DNA of 34,191 nt from Desulfobacteraceae bacterium (GCA_021107575.1 JAIOSM010000089.1:1-34191); one strand, 5' to 3'. Positions 8,411 through 17,051 are shown, numbered from the stretch's first letter. Made by a program: numbers and translations. Notes: generated by a model not told the origin, from the letters alone.

Positions 8411-10666
8411 ATGATAAGCAAAGAATTAAGTTCAGCTCTTGGCTTTGCAGTTAGGGAAGCAAAAAAAAGAAGACACGAGTATGTATGTGTTGAACATGTT
8501 CTATTCGCGATTTTGAACCATGATTCAGGCTCTGAAATCATCAAAAATTGTGGAGTTGAACCAGAAAAAATCAAAAGCGACCTTGAAACTTTTTTTAATG
8601 ATAGAATGACTAAAATCGATAAGAAAGAAGAATACGTGCTTCAACAGACCATAGGCTTCCAGCGAATGATCCAAAGAGCGATTAATCAGGCTCGTTCAGC
8701 AGAAAAAAATGAGGTTAACCTTGGCGATATTCTTGCATCTATTTTTTTAGAGAAAGATTCTCATGCTGCATATTTTCTTGAGTCAGAAGGTTTAGAAAGG
8801 GTCGACATCTTAAATTATATTTCTCACAGCGATACAATAACAAAGCTATCTGCTCCGGAACCTAATGCTCCTAAAAGATTCATACCCCAGACAAAAGAAA
8901 AGCCAAAACAAAAAAAAGCCAGCCCTTTAGCATTATACACGACTGATTTATTAAAAAAAGCTGAAAATAATAAAATAGACCCATTGATCGGAAGATCAAA
9001 CGAAGTCCAAAGAGTTATGCAGGTACTTTGCCGTAGACGAAAGAACAATCCTATTCTTGTTGGTGATCCTGGTGTAGGGAAAACTGCTATTGCTGAAGGA
9101 CTTGCCCTTAAAATCCAACAAAAAGAAGTACCTGAACTTTTAGAGGATTGCGAACTTTTCTCTCTGGATATGGGAACGCTGCTTGCCGGAACAAAATACA
9201 GAGGCGATTTTGAACAAAGACTAAAAGATGTAATAAATGAACTTATAACCAAAAAAAATGCTCTTTTAATAATCGATGAAATTCATACAGTTGTCGGCGC
9301 TGGCGCAACAACCAGCGGTTCAATGGATGCTTCTAATATCTTAAAACCAGCTCTTTCCAACGGTGATATTAAATGTATTGGCACTACAACCTACGAAGAG
9401 TATAAAAACCATTTTGAAAAAGATAGAGCTTTTGCAAGACGATTTGAAAAAATAGATGTAGGTGAACCTTCTATTGAAGAATCTATTGAAATATTACAAG
9501 GGCTTAAATCTTATTACGAAGAACACCATGATCTTAAATACTCTGATGAAGCCCTTGAAGCTTCCTCTAAACTTTCAGCAAAATATATTAATGACAGATG
9601 CCTCCCTGATAAAGCCATTGATGTTATTGACGAAGCAGGTGCGTATCTAAGATTGAACAAGAAAAAAAATCAAAAGACCATTTTCCCAAAAGATATTGAA
9701 CATATTGTTTCAAAAATTGCAAGAATTCCAGTTGCCAGCGTTTCTTCGTCTGATAAAAAAAGTCTTAAAAAGCTTGATCAAAAACTCCTTAATGTCATAT
9801 TTGGCCAGGATAATGCTATTGAAATACTTACTACATCAATTAAAAGATCAAGGGCCGGTCTTTCTGCCCCTGACCGACCGATTGGTTCTTTTCTCTTTAT
9901 AGGACCTACAGGTGTTGGGAAGACTGAAGTTGCAAACCAATTGGCTTTAAATATGGGAATTAAGTTCCTCCGTTTTGATATGAGTGAATATATGGAAAAG
10001 CATGCAGTATCAAGACTTATTGGAGCGCCGCCCGGCTATATTGGATTTGATCAGGGTGGTATTTTAACTGACAGCGTCAGAAAACACCCACACTGTATAC
10101 TTTTACTCGATGAAATTGAAAAAGCGCATTTAGATCTTTATAATATTTTACTGCAAATAATGGATTATGCCACATTAACAGATAATAATGGCAAAGCTGC
10201 TGATTTCAGAAATGTTATAATACTTATGACTTCCAATGCCGGTGCAAGAGAGATGAGTGCAAACCAAATTGGTTTTAGCAATGATCTAAAAGATGTTAAA
10301 TCCCATGGACTAAAAGCAGTTGAAAAAACTTTCAGCCCCGAATTCAGAAATCGCCTTGATGCTATTGTTCAATTCCATCATTTGTCTCAAAAAATTATGG
10401 AACAAATTGTTGATAAGGATATGAGCCAAATAAAAGAACTGCTTAAAGAAAAAAATGTGCGGATTATCTATTCAAAAAAAGCACGTTCTTACCTTGCTAA
10501 AAAGGGTTATGATCCAAAATTCGGAGCAAGACCTTTACAACGGGTAATACAGGCTGAGATAAAAGATAAATTATCCGACGAGATTCTTTTTGGCAAACTT
10601 GTAAAAGGTGGAAAGGTATCCATCGGAATTCGAAATAAAAAACTTATATTTAACTATAAAAGTTAA
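8411..10666 (+). CDS. clpA: ATP-dependent Clp protease ATP-binding subunit ClpA
   Basis: ClpA is the AAA+ unfoldase that feeds substrates, including ClpS-delivered N-degron proteins, into ClpP. The order is the Clp N-domain repeats (1-145), a charged linker, AAA module 1 with Walker A GDPGVGKT (218-225) and Walker B LLIIDEIH (Asp289-Glu290), and AAA module 2 with Walker A GPTGVGKT (498-505) and Walker B LLLDEIEKAH (567-568). There is no ClpB-type middle coiled coil. The ClpP-docking tripeptide is IGF (620-622), the family variant of IGL. At 751 residues it is standard. clpP is not in the window. The stop codon TAA overlaps an ATG (TAATG) that opens a 10-codon mini-ORF leading to aat. Confidence 0.97.
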   Translation: MISKELSSALGFAVREAKKRRHEYVCVEHVLFAILNHDSGSEIIKNCGVEPEKIKSDLETFFNDRMTKIDKKEEYVLQQTIGFQRMIQRAINQARSAEKNEVNLGDILASIFLEKDSHAAYFLESEGLERVDILNYISHSDTITKLSAPEPNAPKRFIPQTKEKPKQKKASPLALYTTDLLKKAENNKIDPLIGRSNEVQRVMQVLCRRRKNNPILVGDPGVGKTAIAEGLALKIQQKEVPELLEDCELFSLDMGTLLAGTKYRGDFEQRLKDVINELITKKNALLIIDEIHTVVGAGATTSGSMDASNILKPALSNGDIKCIGTTTYEEYKNHFEKDRAFARRFEKIDVGEPSIEESIEILQGLKSYYEEHHDLKYSDEALEASSKLSAKYINDRCLPDKAIDVIDEAGAYLRLNKKKNQKTIFPKDIEHIVSKIARIPVASVSSSDKKSLKKLDQKLLNVIFGQDNAIEILTTSIKRSRAGLSAPDRPIGSFLFIGPTGVGKTEVANQLALNMGIKFLRFDMSEYMEKHAVSRLIGAPPGYIGFDQGGILTDSVRKHPHCILLLDEIEKAHLDLYNILLQIMDYATLTDNNGKAADFRNVIILMTSNAGAREMSANQIGFSNDLKDVKSHGLKAVEKTFSPEFRNRLDAIVQFHHLSQKIMEQIVDKDMSQIKELLKEKNVRIIYSKKARSYLAKKGYDPKFGARPLQRVIQAEIKDKLSDEILFGKLVKGGKVSIGIRNKKLIFNYKS

Positions 10667-10706
10667 TGCCAGCAAAAGTTAATATCGGCCAAAACTAATG
10701 TCGGTA
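10658..10706 (+). repeat. Three degenerate tandem copies of a 16-17 nt unit at the clpA/aat junction
   Basis: Unit 1 is AAAAGTTAATGCCAGC (10658-10673), unit 2 is AAAAGTTAATATCGGCC (10674-10690) and unit 3 is AAAACTAATGTCGGTA (10691-10706). The clpA stop lies in unit 1 and the aat start at the matching place in unit 3. This looks like local slippage duplication that copied the junction. Confidence 0.6.
10666..10698 (+). CDS. Ten-codon mini-ORF bridging clpA and aat (putative coupling leader)
   Basis: The clpA stop and this ATG share TAATG (10664-10668). The frame encodes MPAKVNIGQN and ends in TAA at 10696-10698, which again overlaps the ATG of aat as TAATG. Neither start has a Shine-Dalgarno, so terminating ribosomes could restart twice. 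Part of the reading frame is made of the two tandem repeats found here. Whether a peptide is made is unproven; it may only be a re-initiation bridge. Confidence 0.35.
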   Translation: MPAKVNIGQN

Positions 10707-11378
10707 TATAAATTATCCAGTAAACTTGAATTTCCACCACCCTATCTTGCAGAACCTAACGGGCTTTTATGTATTGGAGGAGATCTCAGCACAGAAAGAC
10801 TCTTGCTTGCCTACAGCAATGGAATATTCCCATGGTATTCAGATGATGAGCCTCTGTTATGGTGGTCCCCTGACCCAAGGCTTGTTCTTTATCCAAAAAA
10901 CATTAAAATATCCAGAAGTTTAAATAAAAAAATAAAAAATCATTATTTTAAAATTACTGTAGATAAAGCATTTGAAGATGTTATCTCAGCATGTTCCATG
11001 ACTCGTACACAGAATAGCCAGGAAACCTGGCTTGTGGATGAAATGATTCATGCCTATATAAAACTTCATAAGGAAGGATTTGCTCACTCAGTTGAATGCT
11101 GGAAAAATGATCGACTTGCAGGCGGGCTTTACGGGATATCTCTTGGAGGATGTTTCTTTGGTGAATCAATGTTTACATATGTCAGTGATGCTTCAAAAAT
11201 AGCACTTGCAACCCTGACAAATCATCTTTTAAATTTGAATTTTGATCTAATTGATTGTCAGGTTACAACTGATCATTTAATAAGCATGGGGGCTTTTGAA
11301 ATTTCCAGGAAAGCTTTTTTAAATATACTTGAATATTCTCTACAAAAACCGACTATTGCAGGAGAATGGGACTTTTAA
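10698..11378 (+). CDS. aat: Leucyl/phenylalanyl-tRNA--protein transferase
   Basis: Aat attaches Leu or Phe from charged tRNA to proteins with N-terminal Arg or Lys, creating primary N-degrons for ClpS/ClpA. The N-terminal block is characteristic: FPPPYLAEPNGLLCIGGDLS, GIFPWY near residues 40-45, and LLWWSPDPRLVLYP. Later come ETWLVDEMIHAY, GGLYGISLGGCFFGESMF and a DCQVTTDHLISMGA tail. Its 226 residues match the family. It has no Shine-Dalgarno and its ATG overlaps the stop of a 10-codon mini-ORF. Its 3' end overlaps the end of the convergent hydrogenase protease gene by 4 bp, with no terminator between. Placement after clpS and clpA puts tagger, reader and unfoldase in one transcript. Confidence 0.95.
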   Translation: MSVYKLSSKLEFPPPYLAEPNGLLCIGGDLSTERLLLAYSNGIFPWYSDDEPLLWWSPDPRLVLYPKNIKISRSLNKKIKNHYFKITVDKAFEDVISACSMTRTQNSQETWLVDEMIHAYIKLHKEGFAHSVECWKNDRLAGGLYGISLGGCFFGESMFTYVSDASKIALATLTNHLLNLNFDLIDCQVTTDHLISMGAFEISRKAFLNILEYSLQKPTIAGEWDF

Positions 11379-11854
11379 ATATATTTTCTCTGTATTAAAT
11401 CAACAACTTTTAAGATACTCTTTTTAACCGGCTCACTGCATTCTTCAGAAAAAGTTGTTATATCCTGAGCTTCGATTCCTATAATTGTAATTTTTTTGGG
11501 TATTTTTCCTCCAAGGGTCGTGCAATAAAGTGTAAGAATAGTTGCAAGATCAAATCCATGGGCAAAACTTAAGTTTATTGAATTACCAATATCAGCAACA
11601 TCAAGCTCTTTCTCAAAAATTTTCCCAGGTTTACTTCCTGTTAAAAAAGCATCAACAACAATCAGATGATCAACATCTTCAAGAAGGTCAACAATTGCAA
11701 TACCACCGGTTCCACCATTTGTGAGTATAACATGATCCCTGAGGGATGATACAGCTGCCAATTTTTCTATAACATAAAGTCCTGCACTGTCATCAGTTAA
11801 AAGGCTTGATCCAATACCAAGGATTTGAATTGTTTCATTTTTGATAATATTCAC
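11375..11854 (-). CDS. [NiFe] hydrogenase maturation protease (HyaD/HycI family)
   Basis: This is an endopeptidase that removes the C-terminal peptide of the [NiFe] large subunit after nickel insertion. The N terminus ILGIGSSLLTDDSAGLYV matches the family GxGNxLxxDDGxG pattern, although the usual Asn is Ser here. Candidate nickel ligands are Asp22, Asp68 (LIVVDAF) and His99 (SFAHGFDL), equivalent in position to the Glu/Asp/His set of HybD. It has 159 residues, normal for the family, and no signal peptide. It is the last gene of the hydrogenase operon, 26 bp after the large-subunit gene, whose C terminus is a plausible substrate. Confidence 0.88.
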   Translation of the reverse strand: MNIIKNETIQILGIGSSLLTDDSAGLYVIEKLAAVSSLRDHVILTNGGTGGIAIVDLLEDVDHLIVVDAFLTGSKPGKIFEKELDVADIGNSINLSFAHGFDLATILTLYCTTLGGKIPKKITIIGIEAQDITTFSEECSEPVKKSILKVVDLIQRKYI

Positions 11855-11880
11855 AGCATTATTTTATCGGTATCGTGATT

Positions 11881-13341
11881 CTATTTCCGTTTCATGCTTC
11901 GTATTTTCTGACCATTTTGTAAAATTGAAACTTCCATGGGCATTTTTCCGGGCATTGCGTGTGTTGCACAGGCAAGACATGGATCATATGCTCTGAAAGC
12001 CATTTCTATCTGGTCTAATATAGCATCATCAGAAGCACCATTTTTTATTAAATTCTTTGCCGCTCTTCGTACAGACATATCCATGCCAGCGTTATTCTGT
12101 GCTGTTGCAACTATAAGATTTACATCTGTTACAATCCCATTGGCATCGGTTTTATAATGATGATATAGAGTTCCCCGGGGAGCTTCAACAACTCCTATGC
12201 CTTCACCAGGTGTTTCAGTCGGTATCACTCTAACATCTGGATTTATAATATCGTCATCATGGGACAATCTTACTATTTCTTCACAGGCATATAGATTTTC
12301 AATAAGCCGTGCCCAATGAAATGCAAGGGTATTATGGACAATAGTGGTATTAAAAAAAGAATAAAACTCTTCATATGCTTCCTGGGCAAGTGCAGTTGAC
12401 ATACCTGTTGAAGCATTCAGCCTTGCAAGAGAATTTACTCTGTAAATACCACTTTCTTTTCCATCAACTCTGCCTTTCCAGCCAACATTTTTAAGATAAG
12501 GAAATTTAAGATATGTCCATGGCTCAACACGTTCTGCTATATGATCAAGATAATTTTCCGGCTTAAATTCAACAAACTCTTCTCCCATGGGATCTACAAC
12601 TCTAATATCACCATCATAAAAATCAATTTTACCGTTATCATCCACCATACCCATATAATAAGTTTTGTGAATGTACGTATCGCTTAGTATCATATCCTTA
12701 TACTTATCATTTGCTAAAATAAGGTCTTTAAATAGTTGGATTGAAACTCCGGCAAACTCTCTCATTTCCAGGCTCATTTTTTTTATTTCATCTCTTTGAT
12801 CCTTTGTTATTGGTTTTGAAAGACCGCCGGGTATGGATGAAACAGGGTGAATTGCATGTCCGGCTATGATTGATTGTATCTTTTGAGCATACCCTCTTAT
12901 CTTCATAACCTGCTTACCAGTATCAAGGCCAAGTACTTCAATAAGCCCGAGAATATTACGTTTTCCAGGTTCCGCATCAAATCCGGGAACAAAATCAGGA
13001 GCAGCAAGGGCAAAAAAATGTAAAAGGTGACTGTGGCTCATGTGAGCATTATAAAAAAGTCGTCTTAAATTTTCGGCAGCCTTTGGTATTTCAATGTTAT
13101 ACACTGCATCACAAGCCTTGGAAGATGCCATATGGTGAGCACCCGGGCATACACCGCAAATTTTAGGCATAATTCTGGGAAGTTCTTCAACAGGTCTTCC
13201 CTGACAGAACTTTTCAAAACCACGCAATTCTACTACCTGGAAATAAGAATCCGTGACATTCCCATCATCATCTAACATAATGTCAATCTTGCCGTGCCCT
13301 TCAAGTCTGGTAATTGGTGAAATTGTAATTTTTTTACTCAT
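11881..13341 (-). CDS. mvhA: Group 3 [NiFe] hydrogenase large subunit, MvhA-like
   Basis: This is the catalytic subunit of a cytoplasmic [NiFe] hydrogenase of the F420-non-reducing (Mvh) type. The four active-site cysteines are present in the two usual motifs: PKICGVCPGAH (Cys62 and Cys65) and DPCLACATH (Cys455 and Cys458, His461). The 25 residues after His461 would be the peptide cut off by the adjacent protease. ITRLEGHGKIDIML at the N terminus is also typical. The position taken by selenocysteine in some relatives is Cys here. It lies 12 bp after the small-subunit gene. It has no membrane anchor. FrhB-like, HoxFU-like or membrane partner genes are absent, so HdrA-MvhD is the obvious electron acceptor. 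Confidence 0.93.
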   Translation of the reverse strand: MSKKITISPITRLEGHGKIDIMLDDDGNVTDSYFQVVELRGFEKFCQGRPVEELPRIMPKICGVCPGAHHMASSKACDAVYNIEIPKAAENLRRLFYNAHMSHSHLLHFFALAAPDFVPGFDAEPGKRNILGLIEVLGLDTGKQVMKIRGYAQKIQSIIAGHAIHPVSSIPGGLSKPITKDQRDEIKKMSLEMREFAGVSIQLFKDLILANDKYKDMILSDTYIHKTYYMGMVDDNGKIDFYDGDIRVVDPMGEEFVEFKPENYLDHIAERVEPWTYLKFPYLKNVGWKGRVDGKESGIYRVNSLARLNASTGMSTALAQEAYEEFYSFFNTTIVHNTLAFHWARLIENLYACEEIVRLSHDDDIINPDVRVIPTETPGEGIGVVEAPRGTLYHHYKTDANGIVTDVNLIVATAQNNAGMDMSVRRAAKNLIKNGASDDAILDQIEMAFRAYDPCLACATHAMPGKMPMEVSILQNGQKIRSMKRK

Positions 13342-13353
13342 AATCAGAGCCTC

Positions 13354-14352
13354 TTATTTTCCATCTTTCATATTTTTATTAATTATTGCGTTGGGTAATG
13401 AAAATCTGTAAAAAGTTCCTAAGGGATCTTTTATTGAATTCACAGGTCTCAGCATCTCACCCCTGACAATATAATCATCCTGCCCTGTTGTAACTGCACT
13501 TCCAAAGGTTGACATGGCTTCAGTACCTTGGTCATACTGGTTTTCAGCAGGACCGAAGCAGCCTCGGCATGGCATGTTTGCATCAATACAAGTTGATCCA
13601 CATCCTGATCTTGTAAAAGGTCCCATGCATATTATTCCTTGTTCTAAAAAACAAATATCAGGGTCAATCATTTTTTCATGAGGTCTTACAATCTTTTCTA
13701 TTACCTTTGAGGTCATTGAATTGTTTCTTCTGCATTCAGAACATAATGCGTTTTTACCTGCAATTATAGTTCCTTTTTTCGGCAGATCGCCATTATCTGC
13801 ATACCCTGCTATTATAGTTACTGCTTTTAAAATAATATCATAAGTCGGGGGGCAGCCCGGAACAAAATAATCTACATCAACAACTTGATCAAGAGTATTA
13901 ACATGATTCTGAAAACTCGGCAGAGTCAGTGTACCAGATTTTTTTTTCACATTAATCTCAGGGAATATATTATCAGGGTTGAAACTTGAAGCTGTATCTT
14001 TATATGAACAATCAAAAACACCTTTTTTATCTGTAAAGTTCGCCATCCCCGGGATTCCACCAAAGCAGGCACAAGATCCAAAAGCTATCATAACCTTACT
14101 TTTTTTTCTTAATAATTGTGCGTCTTCTTTATGCTCCGAAGTTCTGATCATGCCATTAAAAAGAGTTATATCTATACTTTTATCATCATAATCAAAAAGA
14201 TCTTTTCTTTTAAAATCCATTGCCACAGGCCAGTACACAATATCTGCAATACTCGTTATATCAAATACTTTCTCTTCAAGATCAAGTATTGCCACATCAC
14301 ATCCTCCACATGCTCCTGCCCAGTTTATGGCTATCTTGATTTTATTTTTCAT
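13354..14352 (-). CDS. mvhG: [NiFe] hydrogenase small (Fe-S) subunit, MvhG-like
   Basis: This is the electron-transfer subunit carrying the Fe-S clusters that connect the [NiFe] site to the MvhD/HdrA module. The proximal-cluster motif is GACGGCDVAILDLEE at the N terminus, with GSCACFGGIPG and VPGCPPTYD further on. A second cysteine-rich part (CSECRR, then CFLEQGIICMGPFTRSGCG, CIDANMPCRGCFGP) fits two further 4Fe-4S clusters. It has no twin-arginine signal, so the enzyme is cytoplasmic. Its start overlaps the end of the HdrA-MvhD gene by 11 bp and the large subunit follows after 12 bp. This agrees with a stoichiometric complex. Confidence 0.92.
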   Translation of the reverse strand: MKNKIKIAINWAGACGGCDVAILDLEEKVFDITSIADIVYWPVAMDFKRKDLFDYDDKSIDITLFNGMIRTSEHKEDAQLLRKKSKVMIAFGSCACFGGIPGMANFTDKKGVFDCSYKDTASSFNPDNIFPEINVKKKSGTLTLPSFQNHVNTLDQVVDVDYFVPGCPPTYDIILKAVTIIAGYADNGDLPKKGTIIAGKNALCSECRRNNSMTSKVIEKIVRPHEKMIDPDICFLEQGIICMGPFTRSGCGSTCIDANMPCRGCFGPAENQYDQGTEAMSTFGSAVTTGQDDYIVRGEMLRPVNSIKDPLGTFYRFSLPNAIINKNMKDGK

Positions 14353-16828
14353 TTTTATCTCCTAATTGCTGTTGTAATCCAACAGGATTTGCACCGAGTT
14401 CCCGCAATTTTTTATCCATGGCCTTTACTCTGGTTGCAAGAATTTTAGAATCTGCAACTCCAATATAGTCAAATATCAATCTTCCGGAATCAAGTCCAAG
14501 CTGATCCATTAATTTAGATGCAAGATGTATTCTTCTATCAGACAGATAATTCCCATGAAGATGATGACAGCTGTTTACAGGACAACCTCCAACAATAATA
14601 CCGTCAACGCCTCTTTTGAACATCTCAAATAACAATGAAGTATGAACAGAAGAAGAACATCTTGTTCTAATTACCCGAAAATTTGTAGGAAGTTCACAAT
14701 CATATTTTTTTATAAAATCAGCAGCAGAGTATGAACACCAATAACATAGCAGTCCAAGGATTTTCGGTTCTCCTTGCTGCAACCCATCAAAGGCGACATC
14801 AACCTGCTCAAGGATCTGTTTTTCTGAAAAATTAGTAAGAGATGCTGCATGGGTAGGACATACTGCCTGACAAAGACCACAACCCTGACAAAAGGCCTGA
14901 TCGACCATTACTATTCCATCACCTGTTAACGAAATGGCTCCATGGGGGCATACAGTCTCACAGAACCTGCAATTTACACATGTCTCAGGATCAATATAGT
15001 TTGCAAACTTATGGATATTCAAATTTTTATTTAACATACGTGGGATAGCATTCATTGCAGCGGCCCTGCCTTGTTCAACAGCCTGCTGGACAACTTTTGG
15101 ACCTGTTGAGGCGCCTGCAGCATAGACTCTGTCTACAAATGTTTCAGTGGGTCTGAATATCCTTGGTTGATTTTCTATTGGGAATCCTGCATTATCTAAA
15201 GGAATCTTTAACTTTTCAGCAAGGCTGTCACTCCCTTTTTTTGGAGTTTGTGCTGATGCGAGGACAATTATATCTGCATCAATTTCAAGTTTACCCTGCT
15301 CATTAAAAACATAATCTTCCATAGTAGAAGACTTTTGTTCGCCAAGTTGCTCAAGCTTTATCTTTAAACCTTTGTTCAAATCGAATTCTGTACCTGTTCC
15401 CGAATTAGCTTCTGAGTGGGCGTTGCTATTTTTCTCTATAGATTCAAGGTTACCCTGTACAAATTCAATGCCTATGCTCTGAGCAGAGTTATATAATGCC
15501 TCAAACGTTCTTTCATATGTCCTTATGTCATAATAATAGATAATTGTTATTCGCGCAGAAATCAGCATATTAGAGACTTGAATCGCCTGTTTCATAGTTG
15601 TTGCACAACATGTTTTCGAACAATATGGGACTCCACTGCTTATTTTACCACCAACTGCTCGTGACCCTGCACAAAGTATAAATACAATATGATCTGGCTC
15701 TCTCTGGTCAGAAGGACATTTTAACCCATGATCTATTATTCGTTCAAATTCCATCCCTGTCACGACATCAGGCTCTTTAGTGCCATATTCAGGCAATGAA
15801 CCAAGACTTTTATGCTCAAATCCTGTACTTAAAAAAACTGCTCCGAAATAATCCTCAAAACATTTTTCTTCAGCTTTAAGATTAATTGCGTCAGCAGGAC
15901 AAACTTCCAGACATTTACCGCATTCAGTGCAGAATTCTTTTATTATATTAAAAGAATCAGGTATAGCCATAGGGAAATCCTTATCAATGGCTTTTCTTAT
16001 AAAAAGACCTTCTTCAAAGTCATTTTTTGCAAATTCAGGGCAAATCTCTGCACATTTACCACAGGATATACATTTGTCAGGGTCAACATATTCAGGAGCT
16101 TTTTTAATTTTAGCAAAAAAATTACCATCTCTCTTTTCAATGGTCTCAATTTCAGAATTAACAAAGGCCGATACTGAGGGCTCAACAATAGTATCGTTTA
16201 TGTGTACAGGCCCCACACAATGGCTGATACATTTTCCATTCCAGTTTTCACTTTGGAATAAAATTCTAATCTGGGGAATCCGTCCACCAAGATATGAATT
16301 TTTTTCAACAAGAGTTGCTTTTAATCCTACTTGAGCAATATTTTTTGCAGCTTCAAGACCAGCAGCTCCTCCTCCTATTATCAAAGCTTTGTCTTCAATC
16401 ACAGAATTTAAAATTAAAGGTTCATCATGAATAAGCCTGATATGTGCCATTCTTATTTGATCATAAGCTTTATTAAATGATTGTTCGCCCTTCTCATGAA
16501 TCCATGCACATTGTTCTCTAATATTTGCAACTTCAAACATTGAAGGATTCATGCTGTATAGATTCATTAAAAAAGAAATCTTCTTTTCAGGAAATTTTAA
16601 AGAAGATCTTGCTGAGCATCCAATAAAAAGAAAAGCATTCACTTTTTCTTTAACAAATTCTTCAAAGACTGAAGTAAGAATTTTTTCCTGACATAAAGCT
16701 TGCACATGCTTTATCGAAATTATATTTTCAAGTTCCATGACTTTATTAAAAAGCAGGTCAGTATCAATCTTGGATGAAATTTCTCCCTGACAATCGCAAA
16801 CTACGGCTCCGATTTTAGGGTATGTCAT
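14342..16828 (-). CDS. hdrA: HdrA-MvhD fusion: FAD/Fe-S electron-bifurcating heterodisulfide reductase A homologue
   Basis: HdrA is the FAD subunit that splits electron pairs between ferredoxin and a second acceptor. Here MvhD, the 2Fe-2S link to the hydrogenase, is fused to its C terminus. Domains are: HdrA N-terminal part with VVCDCQGEISSK (8-20); FAD fold IIGGGAAGLEAA (149-160); 4Fe-4S motifs CISCGKCAEICP (253-264) and CTECGKCLEVCP (300-311); the HdrA Cys region with FILCAGSR and PYCSKTCC (384-408); two more 4Fe-4S motifs at 617-628 and 647-658; and the MvhD domain (about 690-825) with CYWCSYSAADF, Cys724 and GGCPVNSCH. At 828 residues it equals HdrA plus MvhD. TGGAG lies 9 bases before the ATG. 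It leads the operon with mvhG, mvhA and the protease. No HdrB or HdrC is nearby, so the second acceptor is unknown. Confidence 0.93.
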   Translation of the reverse strand: MTYPKIGAVVCDCQGEISSKIDTDLLFNKVMELENIISIKHVQALCQEKILTSVFEEFVKEKVNAFLFIGCSARSSLKFPEKKISFLMNLYSMNPSMFEVANIREQCAWIHEKGEQSFNKAYDQIRMAHIRLIHDEPLILNSVIEDKALIIGGGAAGLEAAKNIAQVGLKATLVEKNSYLGGRIPQIRILFQSENWNGKCISHCVGPVHINDTIVEPSVSAFVNSEIETIEKRDGNFFAKIKKAPEYVDPDKCISCGKCAEICPEFAKNDFEEGLFIRKAIDKDFPMAIPDSFNIIKEFCTECGKCLEVCPADAINLKAEEKCFEDYFGAVFLSTGFEHKSLGSLPEYGTKEPDVVTGMEFERIIDHGLKCPSDQREPDHIVFILCAGSRAVGGKISSGVPYCSKTCCATTMKQAIQVSNMLISARITIIYYYDIRTYERTFEALYNSAQSIGIEFVQGNLESIEKNSNAHSEANSGTGTEFDLNKGLKIKLEQLGEQKSSTMEDYVFNEQGKLEIDADIIVLASAQTPKKGSDSLAEKLKIPLDNAGFPIENQPRIFRPTETFVDRVYAAGASTGPKVVQQAVEQGRAAAMNAIPRMLNKNLNIHKFANYIDPETCVNCRFCETVCPHGAISLTGDGIVMVDQAFCQGCGLCQAVCPTHAASLTNFSEKQILEQVDVAFDGLQQGEPKILGLLCYWCSYSAADFIKKYDCELPTNFRVIRTRCSSSVHTSLLFEMFKRGVDGIIVGGCPVNSCHHLHGNYLSDRRIHLASKLMDQLGLDSGRLIFDYIGVADSKILATRVKAMDKKLRELGANPVGLQQQLGDKNEK

Positions 16829-16867
16829 AATGTTATTCTCCAGAAATTACAGTTAATCAAATCTCAA

Positions 16868-16882
16868 TGTATTAAAAATACA
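16868..16882. promoter_or_regulatory. Palindrome upstream of hdrA (candidate operator 1)
   Basis: TGTATT (16868-16873) and AATACA (16877-16882) form a perfect 6+6 bp palindrome with a 3-base centre, 40 bp upstream of the hdrA start. A related palindrome, also TGTAT...ATACA, lies 94 bp away on the fxsA side. A binding site for a dimeric regulator is possible. Confidence 0.35.
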
Positions 16883-16944
16883 GTGTAACAAATCAAAATA
16901 AATGTTCAATAACTAATTTCAGTTTTCTGTTTATTATATCCACC

Positions 16945-16977
16945 TTGAATTTTTTCAAAAATGTATAATATTATACA
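16945..16977 (+). promoter_or_regulatory. Possible fxsA promoter with overlapping 16-bp palindrome (candidate operator 2)
   Basis: TTGAAT (16945-16950), an 18-base spacer and TATTAT (16969-16974) form a plausible sigma70 promoter for the fxsA operon. The perfect 16-bp palindrome TGTATAATATTATACA (16962-16977) covers its -10 element, so a protein bound there would block transcription. The gap 16829-17051 otherwise shows only AT-rich DNA and the fxsA ribosome site (AGGAG at 17036). Confidence 0.4.
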
Positions 16978-17051
16978 GCGGTTATTTATTAATATGTTTT
17001 GCTATTTTATCAATATTAAGATAGTCTAATTAATAGGAGATAGACACTACA

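Noticed and set aside
11881-14352. F420-reducing or NAD-reducing hydrogenase
   Set aside because: There is no FrhB-like or HoxFU-like gene in the operon; the HdrA-MvhD partner points to the Mvh type.
14116-14448. Plus-strand reading frame of 110 codons over the mvhG/hdrA junction
   Set aside because: It lies opposite two well-defined genes, has no ribosome site, and its translation is His/Phe/Ile-rich without any family pattern.
11881-16828. Selenocysteine in the hydrogenase or HdrA proteins
   Set aside because: Relatives in sulfate reducers use it, but all cluster positions here are Cys and no in-frame TGA interrupts these genes.
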